Shown: piece by piece, positions 35,078 through 42,967 of the stretch
How the letters are laid out: each line of letters begins with the position of its first letter
How positions within the stretch are numbered: the stretch's first letter is position 1
Assembly: GCF_000420465.1 (NCBI RefSeq)
Contig: NZ_ATUZ01000013.1
Location: forward strand, 372,001 to 436,000
Origin: Desulfovibrio desulfuricans DSM 642
GTDB taxonomy: Bacteria; Desulfobacterota; Desulfovibrionia; Desulfovibrionales; Desulfovibrionaceae
Direction of reading: 5' to 3'
DNA: 64,000 nt
Translations under genes and position numbers: made by a program
Notes under the pieces: model-generated
What the model was told of the DNA's origin: nothing
The model's database searches: none
What the model saw: the letters and a program-made list of their open reading frames with translations, nothing else

Positions 35078-35504
35078 GATTGCCTCCCGTTACGGAGCAT
35101 TTCTCTGAGTCTATAATTTCCTGCAAGGTGCGCTTTTGCAGGAAGGAGCGGATGTGCCCGTCCAGTTCTGTCCAGAAGCCCCGGGTGGAGCAGTGGGATT
35201 CGCGTTGACAATGGCGGCCCTTGCTCAGACAGCGCACAGGGGAAATTTCACCCTCAAGATGCTGAAAGACTTCTTCAATGTTAATATCTGTTGGCGACTT
35301 GGCAAGTGAGTACCCGCCGCCAGAACCGCGCACAGCACGCAAAATGCCCATGGGGCGCAGTGCCCGCACTATCTGTTCCAGATAGCCCGATGAGATGTTT
35401 TCTTCTCGGGCCACCTGCCCCAGTTGCAAAAGAGAGCCCTGGGGCTGGGCCGCCAGACGCAGCAAAAAGCGCAATCCGTAACGGGTTCTGGTAGAAAATC
35501 GCAT
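35061..35504 (-). CDS. Rrf2-family Fe-S regulator (IscR-like)
   Basis: A 147-residue winged-helix transcription factor. MRFSTRTRYGLRFLLRLA and SSGYLEQIVRALRPMGIL form the HTH; GSGGGYSLAK is the wing. Three cysteines in CLSKGRHCQRESHC are placed like the IscR [2Fe-2S] ligands. It probably represses or activates the nifU-nifS genes according to cluster demand. ATG 35504 is preferred because GAGG lies six bases upstream and family members start this way; 35510 is an alternative. It starts 41 bases after the metA stop, without a terminator between. Confidence 0.9.
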   Translation of the reverse strand: MRFSTRTRYGLRFLLRLAAQPQGSLLQLGQVAREENISSGYLEQIVRALRPMGILRAVRGSGGGYSLAKSPTDINIEEVFQHLEGEISPVRCLSKGRHCQRESHCSTRGFWTELDGHIRSFLQKRTLQEIIDSEKCSVTGGNHVELH

Positions 35505-35545
35505 AGGCATCCTCGTATCCTGTAGGGGTTCAGGATTATGAACTC

Positions 35546-36481
35546 TTACTTGCCCTGCCGGTCACGGGCAATGGCAGTAAGGCTGAAGGGCGTTTCCTGG
35601 TATACGTAGTAGTTGAGCCAGTTGCAGTAGAACAGGTGCGCGTGCGCCCTCCAGTTCATGCTGGGCAGACGGCTGGGATCGTTGGCAGGATAGTAGTTAC
35701 TGGGCGGTATGGGGGTCATGCCCCGTTCCTGATCGCGGCGGAATTCCGCGTCCAGGGTGCCCCTGTCGTACTCAAGGTGCCCGGTCATGAAAACCTGCGA
35801 GTGATCGCGGCTTTCTACCAGGGCAAGCCCGGCTTCTGGCGATTCTGCCAAAATGCGCAGCGCAGATTGCTTGCTCACATCCTCTGCGCGAACTTCTGTA
35901 TGGCGCGAATGGGGCGCGGCAAAGGTATCGTCAAAGCCGCTGAACAGGCGACAGCCGGGCTGCAGGATGTCGTGCTGGAACACGCCGGATACTTTGGCAG
36001 GCAAGGCATACTTGGGGATACCGTAAAAATGGTACAGGGCCGCCTGCGCCGCCCAGCAGATGTACAGGGTGGAGTACACGCGGCTTTGCGCAAAGGTCAT
36101 GATGTCCAGCAGTTCGTGCCAGTAGTCCACATCCTCAAAAGGGAGATGTTCCACCGGAGCGCCGGTGACGATCATGCCGTCAAAGCTGCCGTGGCGAATT
36201 TCTGAAAATGTCTTGTAAAAGCGCTCAAGATGCTGTGCGGGAGTATTTTTGGATTCGTGAGCTTCAGTGCGCAGCAGGGTGATGTTGACCTGGAGGGGCG
36301 AATTACTCAAAAGCCGCAGCAACTGCGTTTCTGTAGCTATCTTGGTGGGCATGAGATTGACGATGGCGATTTCCAGCGGACGAATGTCCTGCTGGACAGC
36401 GCGATCTTCCGTCATCACAAAGATGTTTTCGCTTTCAAGCGCTGCACAGGCGGGAAGATCAGCAGGAATCTTGATGGGCAT
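35546..36481 (-). CDS. metA: Homoserine O-acetyltransferase, MetA family
   Basis: A 311-residue enzyme of the MetA (homoserine transacylase) family, first committed step of methionine synthesis. The catalytic Cys142 (YICWAAQAA) and the His235/Glu237 pair (GHLEYD) are in register with characterised MetA proteins. Residue 111 is Glu ([10 protein letters not shown]); in this family Glu111 selects acetyl-CoA whereas Gly111 selects succinyl-CoA, so O-acetylhomoserine is the predicted product. AAAGGA precedes the ATG. It reads straight into the rrf2-nifU-nifS genes. Confidence 0.92.
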   Translation of the reverse strand: MPIKIPADLPACAALESENIFVMTEDRAVQQDIRPLEIAIVNLMPTKIATETQLLRLLSNSPLQVNITLLRTEAHESKNTPAQHLERFYKTFSEIRHGSFDGMIVTGAPVEHLPFEDVDYWHELLDIMTFAQSRVYSTLYICWAAQAALYHFYGIPKYALPAKVSGVFQHDILQPGCRLFSGFDDTFAAPHSRHTEVRAEDVSKQSALRILAESPEAGLALVESRDHSQVFMTGHLEYDRGTLDAEFRRDQERGMTPIPPSNYYPANDPSRLPSMNWRAHAHLFYCNWLNYYVYQETPFSLTAIARDRQGK

Positions 36482-36515
36482 GTGGATGATCCTTTACAGC
36501 AAAGCAGTCTTACTT

Positions 36516-36533
36516 GGCAGTGCGTTCACTGCC
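36516..36533 (-). promoter_or_regulatory. Hairpin in the metA leader
   Basis: GGCAGTG (36516-36522) and CACTGCC (36527-36533) form a perfect 7-bp stem 35 bases before the metA start. No known SAM riboswitch consensus was recognised around it. Confidence 0.4.
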
Positions 36534-36595
36534 CCTTACGGCCCCGTCTGCGGGTTACGGTTTTTGGGCAATCCATGTAATAAAAGCCCGCCCGT

Positions 36596-36620
36596 AAAAC
36601 ATAGCATTACACTATGTTTT
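36596..36620. promoter_or_regulatory. Palindrome AAAACATAG-N7-CTATGTTTT
   Basis: A perfect 9-bp inverted repeat with a seven-base spacer, 115 bases upstream of metA and 68 bases past the stop of the Fe-S gene. It could be an operator for metA or a weak terminator for the upstream gene. Confidence 0.45.
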
Positions 36621-36687
36621 GTCAAGGCGGACTTTAGGTATTTCCTACATGGGCATTTCTTGCCCACGTATACTTCTTGTAAGATAT

Positions 36688-37395
36688 CTACAATTGTACA
36701 ATATGCGTCTCCGGCGTCAAGGTGCTGCCTGCGGCCTCAATGGCGCGGTGCGCCAGCCTGTCCAGCCCGCCGCAGCAGGGTACGCTCATGCGCAGTACGG
36801 TAATGCCCGCAATGCCGCCCTGCTTGATGATGGCTGTGAGCCTTTCGACCAGCACTTCATTGTCTTCAAGCTTGGGGCAGGCAATGATGGGCACACGCCC
36901 GCGCATCCAGTCCGTATGCAGATTGGGCAGGGCAAAGCCTGCGCAATGGGCTGCCAGCAGGATGTTGGCCCCGCGCAGATAGGGCGCTGTGGGCGGAACC
37001 AGCCGCAACTGGATGGGCCAGGTGGGCACCTGCGCCCGCAGGTCTTGCGATCCGGCGGGGGCCATGGTTGCAGGGCTGCCGGTCAGCGGGGTGAACGTGC
37101 GCGCCATGCTGCCGGGGCAGCCGCCGCCGTGCGGGCGGTGGGGCTGGGCGGTTCCATCCCTTTTTGCCTTGGCGGCAAGGGCCGCCTCCTCATCAAATTC
37201 GGGCGCTTCCCTTTCCACAAGGCGCAGCGCGCCCTCGGGGCAGTTCAGACACGCGCCGAGGCCGTCACAGTAGACATCGCTGACGAGTTTGGCCTTGCCG
37301 TCAATGATGGCAAGCGCGCCCTCAGCGCAGTCGAGTACGCATTGCCCGCAGCCGTTGCACTTTTCTTCGTCAATCTCAATGATGGGACGTTTCAT
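36688..37395 (-). CDS. 4Fe-4S dicluster-type ferredoxin protein of unknown function
   Basis: A 235-residue protein. The N-terminal 60 residues hold two ferredoxin-like cluster motifs, CNGCGQCVLDC and CDGLGACLNCP; the second has CxxxxxCxxCP spacing. The C-terminal 110 residues have no ferredoxin motif but contain LLAAHCAGFALP, IIACPKLED and SVPCCGGLDRLA, suggesting further cysteine ligands. It could pass electrons in a redox complex. It lies one base after the HAD phosphatase gene on the same strand, so the two are co-transcribed. Function not known. Confidence 0.75.
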   Translation of the reverse strand: MKRPIIEIDEEKCNGCGQCVLDCAEGALAIIDGKAKLVSDVYCDGLGACLNCPEGALRLVEREAPEFDEEAALAAKAKRDGTAQPHRPHGGGCPGSMARTFTPLTGSPATMAPAGSQDLRAQVPTWPIQLRLVPPTAPYLRGANILLAAHCAGFALPNLHTDWMRGRVPIIACPKLEDNEVLVERLTAIIKQGGIAGITVLRMSVPCCGGLDRLAHRAIEAAGSTLTPETHIVQL

Positions 37396-37396
37396 A

Positions 37397-38059
37397 TTAT
37401 GCCTCCTTTGCCATGCGCGTCAGCGCCACGGGCGTATCGATGACATGGTCGGCCTGGGCTGCGCGCAGTTCGTCCGCGCCGCGAAATCCCCAGGCCACGC
37501 CGATTGAGATCATACCCGCGTTGCGGGCGGTGAAGATATCCACGTTGCTGTCGCCCACGTAAAAGCTGCGCTCTGGCAAAAAGTCCATGTGCCGCAGCAT
37601 GTCGAGCGGGGCGTCCGGCTCCGGCTTGAGGGGCACGCCCTCCCTGCCGCCGCGCACAAGGGCAAACGGCACATCAGGAAAGTAGCGGCGCACCAGTTCA
37701 ACGGTGAGGTCGTCCGGCTTGTTGGAAAGAACGGCCAGGGCGTGGCCGTCAGCTGCGAGTTGGTGCAGCGCATCGGTGATGCCAGCATAGGGCTTGGTGC
37801 GCTCGCACATGTTTTCGCCGTAGCGGGCGCGGGCCTCTGCAATCAACGCTGTCAGCTGGTCTGAAGAAAGTTTTGCTGCTTCACCCTCGGGGAGGGCGTC
37901 ATTCACAAGTTTGTGAAAGCCGCGGCCCACATAGAATCTGTACTCTGGCAAGGGATGGACTGGATAGCCGTGACTGGCAAGAACATCGTTGCAGGCCTGA
38001 CCAATGTCTTCCAGGCTGTCAACCAGTGTTCCATCCAGATCAAAAATGAATGCTCTCAT
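37397..38059 (-). CDS. HAD-family phosphatase, phosphoglycolate phosphatase-like
   Basis: A 220-residue HAD hydrolase. Motif I FIFDLDGTLVDS, motif II VLSNKPDD and motif IV YVGDSNVDIFTARNAGM are intact, with a helical C1 cap between. The closest named family is Gph, which clears 2-phosphoglycolate, but HAD substrates cannot be assigned from motifs. It is the first gene of a two-gene unit with the 4Fe-4S protein. Confidence 0.82.
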   Translation of the reverse strand: MRAFIFDLDGTLVDSLEDIGQACNDVLASHGYPVHPLPEYRFYVGRGFHKLVNDALPEGEAAKLSSDQLTALIAEARARYGENMCERTKPYAGITDALHQLAADGHALAVLSNKPDDLTVELVRRYFPDVPFALVRGGREGVPLKPEPDAPLDMLRHMDFLPERSFYVGDSNVDIFTARNAGMISIGVAWGFRGADELRAAQADHVIDTPVALTRMAKEA

Positions 38060-38321
38060 GTATGCTCCTGTGGGCCCTGCAAGCGGGCACCCGTACTGTA
38101 GCTGAAAAGCGGATTAAATCACAAGTATTCAATGGGTATTAATGCGAAAAAATCCACCATTCTCTTTTTTTTCAATGTGTTAAAGAATTGTTCCGCAAAA
38201 GGCGCATAAGGGTTTGTGATGCCTGTTGCTTTTTGTACTTTGCTGGACAGAATTTTCACGCATTGATAGAACAGTATCGCGGGCTCAAGATGCTGTATGT
38301 GACGACCGTCACGGAGGATCT

Positions 38322-39215
38322 ATGGCAAGACATATTTTAAATATCAAGAGTCTTGGTGAAAAGGCGTCCTGGCTGCTGGTGCAGCAGGCATTGGGCATGC
38401 CGGAACCGAAGCTGCAAACAGACTTTATGGCGCAGCGCGTGGCCCTGCTGATGTTTTCGCAGCACTCCCTGCCTGAGAGGCTTTGCGTTTCTGCCGCTGT
38501 GCGGCAAATGGGCGGCAATGTCGTGTACGAGGGCAGCCGTGGCAGCTGGCGCAATGAAATGAATGATTACCAGGAACAGCTCCTGCCCGTTTTCAGCTAC
38601 TACATTGACTGCATGTACATGTACGGCATGCCCGTGGGCGGGTGGGACATGGAGGCATCGTGCCTGCGTTTCCCGCTTATCAATGCGGGCAGCCCTGATG
38701 CGCATCCGGCGCATGCGCTGGCCGACATCGCCTGTATGTTGCGCAATTCACGCTATCTTGACGGCGTGACCTGCGGCTGGCTGGGCTGCGTCAACGGCAC
38801 GCTGCATTCACTGATGGCGGCAACGGCATGGTTTCCCATTTCACTGCGCATTGCCGTGCCGTCCCGCGTGGACCCAGCGCCGCTCAAAGAAGCTGCGGAG
38901 CGCTATGGGTCGCGCATTACCATTGTGGAAAGTGTGGAAGAAGCCGTGCGGGGCGTCAACTATGTTTTTGCGGGCTGCCGTAGCGGCCTGACGGACGAAG
39001 AGCGCGAAAGCTGGCAAGTGACGCCGGAACTGCTCGCCAAGGCGGCGCATGACGCGCATCTTATGCTGAGTGCTTCGCCCATAGCGGCCATCCGTGTTGA
39101 CGATTCCATTCTAGCCAGCAAGGCCTCACTGTTGGTGCAACAGGCAGAATACCGTTTGCGGGTTCACAAGCGCATGCTGCACTGGGTTTTTCTTGATAAT
39201 GAAAGCGGGATCTAG
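38322..39215 (+). CDS. Aspartate/ornithine carbamoyltransferase-fold protein, active-site motifs lost
   Basis: A 297-residue protein that follows the ornithine carbamoyltransferase plan: MARHILNIKSL at the N-terminus, MGGNVVYEG, HPAHALADIACML (equivalent to HPxQxLAD), GVTCGWLGCVNGTLHSLM (equivalent to the second-domain GDGNNV strand) and SVEEAVRGVNYVF. The carbamoyl-phosphate motif STRTR is replaced by QHSLPER, and the HCLP motif is absent. It is therefore unlikely to be a normal carbamoyltransferase. ATG 38322 has GGAGG upstream. It lies three bases before a ThrE-type exporter pair, so a role tied to amino-acid transport or sensing is possible (inference). Confidence 0.7.
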   Translation: MARHILNIKSLGEKASWLLVQQALGMPEPKLQTDFMAQRVALLMFSQHSLPERLCVSAAVRQMGGNVVYEGSRGSWRNEMNDYQEQLLPVFSYYIDCMYMYGMPVGGWDMEASCLRFPLINAGSPDAHPAHALADIACMLRNSRYLDGVTCGWLGCVNGTLHSLMAATAWFPISLRIAVPSRVDPAPLKEAAERYGSRITIVESVEEAVRGVNYVFAGCRSGLTDEERESWQVTPELLAKAAHDAHLMLSASPIAAIRVDDSILASKASLLVQQAEYRLRVHKRMLHWVFLDNESGI

Positions 39216-39218
39216 TTT

Positions 39219-40121
39219 ATGGGTTTGCAAAACGGGCAGGGCGGTCTGAATACGCTGTCTGCATTGGCGGCGGATTCGACTGCTGCGGGCGAGGCAAAGG
39301 CCAGTACTGAGAAAGCCGATGCTGCTTGCGGAACAGGACAGAATGTTCTGACTGCCAAAGAGCTTATTGAGTTCATACAGGTTTATGCGTCCACATTGCT
39401 TGCGGCGGGCGGGCAGACTTCACGGGTAGACCGCACCGCCTGCCGCATTGCACGGGCATATGGTTTTGAGGTGGAACTGGCAATATTCCCCAAGCACCTC
39501 ATGCTTTCAGTCATCAAGCCAGCCGAAGGGGGCATTCCGGCAGAGCGACGCACTGCGGTCAGCTCCATTGTGTCTGGCGCGCCCAATTTTCAGCGAGTGG
39601 CGGCGCTCAATGCCCTGAGCTGGAGCATTGCCGATGAAAACCTCAGTCTTGCCAAGGCGCGCGAGCATTTCAGCGCCATCTGCGCGGTGCCCACGCTTAA
39701 CCCTGTGCTGCTGCGTTTTCTTGTGGCCTGCGCCAATGCCGCCTTTTGCGGTTTGTTCAACGGCGATGCGGTGGCTATGGGGCTGGTTTTTTGCGCAACC
39801 TTTCTGGGCTTTTATCTGCGCCAGAAACTGCTGCACTGGGGCCTTGACCTGAAGGTCACGTTTTTTCTCTGCTCGTTCGCTGCTTCTTTGGTGGCGTCGC
39901 TGGGTGTGCTGCTGCATCTGGGCAACACGCCGCAAACGGGCATGGCTGCAAGCGTGTTGTTTCTCATCCCCGGCATCCCCCTGATCAACGCCATGCTGGA
40001 TATTCTTGACGGACATGTGCTTATGGGCCTTTCGCGGCTGATTCAGGCCAGTACGCTCATTATCTGCATTGCTCTGGGGCTGGCTACAACCATGCTGCTG
40101 ATGGGGGTGGATTCGCTATGA
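39219..40121 (+). CDS. Threonine/serine exporter, N-terminal ThrE domain (YjjP-like)
   Basis: A 300-residue inner-membrane protein. After about 45 variable residues comes the DUF1212/ThrE domain: YASTLLAAGGQTSRVDRTAC, a soluble region, then five hydrophobic segments from about residue 165, with LFLIPGIPLINAMLDILDG near the end. It is half of a split ThrE system; the other half is the next gene, overlapping by four bases. It probably exports threonine, serine or small acids (E. coli YjjPB is linked to succinate). Confidence 0.85.
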   Translation: MGLQNGQGGLNTLSALAADSTAAGEAKASTEKADAACGTGQNVLTAKELIEFIQVYASTLLAAGGQTSRVDRTACRIARAYGFEVELAIFPKHLMLSVIKPAEGGIPAERRTAVSSIVSGAPNFQRVAALNALSWSIADENLSLAKAREHFSAICAVPTLNPVLLRFLVACANAAFCGLFNGDAVAMGLVFCATFLGFYLRQKLLHWGLDLKVTFFLCSFAASLVASLGVLLHLGNTPQTGMAASVLFLIPGIPLINAMLDILDGHVLMGLSRLIQASTLIICIALGLATTMLLMGVDSL

Positions 40122-40627
40122 TGCTGATAGACTGTCTTGTGGATGGAGCGCTTGCAGCTGTTGCCGCAGTTGGTTTTGCAGCCATATCGCGGCCCACCAA
40201 GCGGATAGCCGTCATGGCTGCCCTGCTGGCCGCCACGGGGCATATGAGCCGTTTTTTGCTGTTGCAGGCCAATATGGGGATTGCCAGCGCATCGCTCTGC
40301 GCCGGGTTGATCATTTCCTTTTGCAGCATGCCCATCGCCCGCCGCTGCCATACACCGGCGGAAATGTTTGTGTTCCCCGCGCTGTTGCCCATGATTCCCG
40401 GCATGTTTGCCTATAAGGCCATTCTGGCGACCTTGCAGTTTCTCAACACAGCCGGGACGCCTCAGGGCCAGACTGTGCTTGTCAGCGTTGTCTACAATGG
40501 GCTCACGGCATTTTTCATCATGTGCGCTCTGGCCATCGGGGCCATACTGCCCCTGCTTCTTTTTCACCGCGAAGCGCCGCTTGGCCGTACATTCCACAAG
40601 CTGAGCCAAGGTGGCAATGCGGTCTGA
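40118..40627 (+). CDS. Threonine/serine exporter, C-terminal ThrE domain (YjjB-like)
   Basis: A 169-residue inner-membrane protein with four to five hydrophobic segments and the family block FPALLPMIPGMFAYKAI. It matches the DUF3815/ThrE_2 half of the exporter. It starts inside the previous gene (ATGATG at 40118) and presumably forms one complex with it. Confidence 0.85.
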   Translation: MMLIDCLVDGALAAVAAVGFAAISRPTKRIAVMAALLAATGHMSRFLLLQANMGIASASLCAGLIISFCSMPIARRCHTPAEMFVFPALLPMIPGMFAYKAILATLQFLNTAGTPQGQTVLVSVVYNGLTAFFIMCALAIGAILPLLLFHREAPLGRTFHKLSQGGNAV

Positions 40628-40790
40628 ATCAGGCGCTTGTTCTGGCAGGAATAGTGTTGCCGTGCGGCTCGCGGCAGGCGCAAAGAGGATGGGAGCAGAT
40701 ATGACTGAGATAGATTCTGGCGTGAGAAGGCGCTGATCTGCGCTGATTTGCGCAGACCAGCGGCGATTAAAAAATACAGCCTAAAAATAT

Positions 40791-40828
40791 GATCCTGATG
40801 TGCGTGTTCACGTCAGGATCTTTTTTAC
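40791..40828. terminator. Bidirectional terminator
   Basis: GATCCTGA (40791-40798) pairs with TCAGGATC (40813-40820), extended by inner GTG/CAC, followed on the plus strand by TTTTTT. It serves the exporter operon and probably the convergent rhomboid gene. Confidence 0.85.
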
Positions 40829-40830
40829 AG

Positions 40831-41805
40831 TCAGTTGCGCATGGCGGCAAAGGCCCACCACCATGCAGCAGTGCAGATCAGGGCCGTGAGTGCGCCCGCC
40901 GCCCACTGGTTCAACCGCTTGCGACAGTTCCGCACCTGCCATGCTTCAAGCGCTCCCAGTGCCAGTCCACAGCCAAGCCCGGCCAGATGTGCCGCATAGT
41001 CGGTATTCTCGCCTTCAGTGCCGAGCATGGCCAGCAAGGCGGCTGCGGCAGCCACTGGCAGCATGGCCTTGCGTTTGCCTTGCTGCTGGCAAGCCATGTA
41101 GCCGGAAATAGCCCCAATGCTGGCAAACAGCGCCGTGGAAAATCCCATGCTCAAAACCGGGCGGGGCCGCAACAGCACTGTCAGGGCATTGCCCATAGCG
41201 CCCCCTAGCAGGGTAAGCCACAAGGCTCTGCCAATGCCTGTCATGCGGGCCAGCAGGGTCATAAAAATAGCCCCGAAGGCCATGTTGCCGCAAAGGTGGG
41301 TGAGGCTGGCATGGAGGGTAAGCGCAGTGACGGTTCTGTACCATTCGTTGAAAACGCGAACCCGCACGGCGTCAAGAATGCCCGCGCTGCTCCACATGTC
41401 TGGCGGTGGCAGCGCGGCAGGAACAGGCCACCAGCCAACGCGCCAGCCGTGCCAGAGAATGAGCGGCAGCAGCGCCAGTAGTGCCATGTATGCGTGGGGA
41501 AAAACCCTTAGCGGGGGGGGCTGGGAAACCGGTGCGGTGCTTTCGCGCGCAAAGTCCCCCAGTTCCATGAGGGCAATGTTCTCAAACAGCGCGGGCACAT
41601 AAATGTAGTCCCTGCCGTTCATCTGGACGGTCTGATGCGGGATGCTGCAGGCGTTGAGTACAAGCAGCCATTCACGAAAGCGGGCGTAGCCTGCGGTGCC
41701 TTGTAAACTGGCAACCGGACGCCAGTCGAGAGGCAGGCTGTTGGGCCTGCGGCGGGCGCGCCAGTAGCGCGAAAAGGCAAAAATTCTTGGCGGAATTGTG
41801 CGCAT
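40831..41805 (-). CDS. Rhomboid-family intramembrane serine protease
   Basis: A 324-residue protein. A cytoplasmic N-terminal region (about 105 residues) precedes six or more hydrophobic segments. The rhomboid core shows HASLTHLCGNM (conserved His and Asn), SMGFSTALFASIG (the GxS nucleophile) and YAAHLAGLGCGL (the catalytic His with AHxxG). It cleaves membrane proteins within the bilayer; substrates are unknown. The ATG at 41805 lies only a few bases after the rpmB terminator hairpin, so its expression may depend on readthrough. Confidence 0.85.
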   Translation of the reverse strand: MRTIPPRIFAFSRYWRARRRPNSLPLDWRPVASLQGTAGYARFREWLLVLNACSIPHQTVQMNGRDYIYVPALFENIALMELGDFARESTAPVSQPPPLRVFPHAYMALLALLPLILWHGWRVGWWPVPAALPPPDMWSSAGILDAVRVRVFNEWYRTVTALTLHASLTHLCGNMAFGAIFMTLLARMTGIGRALWLTLLGGAMGNALTVLLRPRPVLSMGFSTALFASIGAISGYMACQQQGKRKAMLPVAAAAALLAMLGTEGENTDYAAHLAGLGCGLALGALEAWQVRNCRKRLNQWAAGALTALICTAAWWWAFAAMRN

Positions 41806-41810
41806 ATGCA

Positions 41811-41840
41811 AAAAAGCCCCGGCAGAAACCTGTCGGGGCT
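41811..41840 (-). terminator. Terminator of rpmB
   Basis: AGCCCCGGCAG (41815-41825) pairs with CTGTCGGGGCT (41830-41840) apart from one internal mismatch; on the minus strand TTTTTTGC follows. It abuts the rhomboid start. Confidence 0.85.
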
Positions 41841-41862
41841 GAAAGCTGCAAAAGGAGGTCAG

Positions 41863-42072
41863 TTAGGCCTGCTTACGCACCGTGGGCTTAACAACAACGC
41901 CAGAGCGCAGGCAACGGGTGCAGACGGAAAGGGTCCGCACGCTGCCGTCGGGGAACTGGTGACGCACGCGCTGCAAATTGGGATTGAAGCGACGCTTGGT
42001 CTTAATGTTGGAGTGGCTCACAAGATTGCCGACCTGGGGCTTTTTGCCGCAAAAGATGCATTCCTTGCTCAT
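41863..42072 (-). CDS. rpmB: 50S ribosomal protein L28
   Basis: A 69-residue ribosomal protein. [20 protein letters not shown] at the N-terminus and CTRCLRSG near the C-terminus give a C+ form of L28 with two CxxC pairs that can bind zinc. GGAGGA lies just upstream of ATG 42072; the longer open frame to 42297 is not coding. The [19 protein letters not shown] block is typical. Confidence 0.95.
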   Translation of the reverse strand: MSKECIFCGKKPQVGNLVSHSNIKTKRRFNPNLQRVRHQFPDGSVRTLSVCTRCLRSGVVVKPTVRKQA

Positions 42073-42329
42073 ACATTCCTCCGTATATGCAAAAAAATAG
42101 TTCAATTCAAATGCGGCAAGAACAAAGCCCGCGCCGAAAAATGACAGCGTTGCATGTGGGCATAACCGCGCGAAAAGGTCATATAGCTCATGCAGCATGG
42201 AAAGGCAAGAAATTTTCTCAAAAAAAGGCGGTTGCGGTTCAAGTGCCGGGTAGCCAGCCAGACATCGAGCCGGACAGGCCTTAACACTCTGGAACAACAG
42301 AATTTTTCAAGAAAAACTGCAGGAGCTGG

Positions 42330-42857
42330 TTACTGTGCTACTCGGAAGTAATCCCGGTGAGTACGCGCCCAGTCAGACGCATCAAGCTCACGGGGCTTTT
42401 TTACTTCATCCTTGTGACCAATGGCCACGAGGCAAAGTACGCCATAATGACCGGGAATGCCAAGTGTTTTTCTCACTTCTGCCTCGGCGGAAGCGGCGCC
42501 GCTGGTGCGCAGGCGCATCTGCACCCATGTGGAGCCAAGACCCAGGCGTTCCACTTCCAGTTGTACCAGAATGGCAACAATGGAGGCATTTTCAACCCAT
42601 ACGTCCGATTTGTCGGTATCAGCCACCACCGCCAGCACCAGGGGGGCTGTGCGCAGGGGCAGGGTGCCGGAATCGCGGCAATCTGCCAGCGCGGCAATAA
42701 CAGCCCTGTCGCGCACGGCCACCAGCTCCACCGGGCGGGTATCCTTGGATGAAGGGGCCAACAGCCCGGCCATAAGCAGTTTTTCCAGGTGTTCATCACT
42801 TACGGCTTGATCGGTGAATTTGCGTATGCTGCGGCGGTTGCTCAACAGTTCCAGCAT
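42330..42857 (-). CDS. Nitroreductase family protein
   Basis: A 175-residue FMN-dependent oxidoreductase. NRRSIRKFTDQAVSDEHLEKLL with LLAPSSKDTRPVELVAV is the usual N-terminal FMN-binding block, and GIPGHYGVLCLVAIGHKDE the C-terminal one. It is on the short side and resembles bacterial NAD(P)H nitro- or quinone reductases of the NfnB/NADH-oxidase group. The substrate is not predictable. Confidence 0.88.
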   Translation of the reverse strand: MLELLSNRRSIRKFTDQAVSDEHLEKLLMAGLLAPSSKDTRPVELVAVRDRAVIAALADCRDSGTLPLRTAPLVLAVVADTDKSDVWVENASIVAILVQLEVERLGLGSTWVQMRLRTSGAASAEAEVRKTLGIPGHYGVLCLVAIGHKDEVKKPRELDASDWARTHRDYFRVAQ

Positions 42858-42967
42858 GGCATTATCCTTTGTGGCTGGTGCGGCATGGCGCCGCTAGCTG
42901 AAAAGACGCAGGTTTGGCGGGCTCAGCGTCTCCAATGGAAAAGGGGGCCTCTTGGCCCCCTGTAGCG

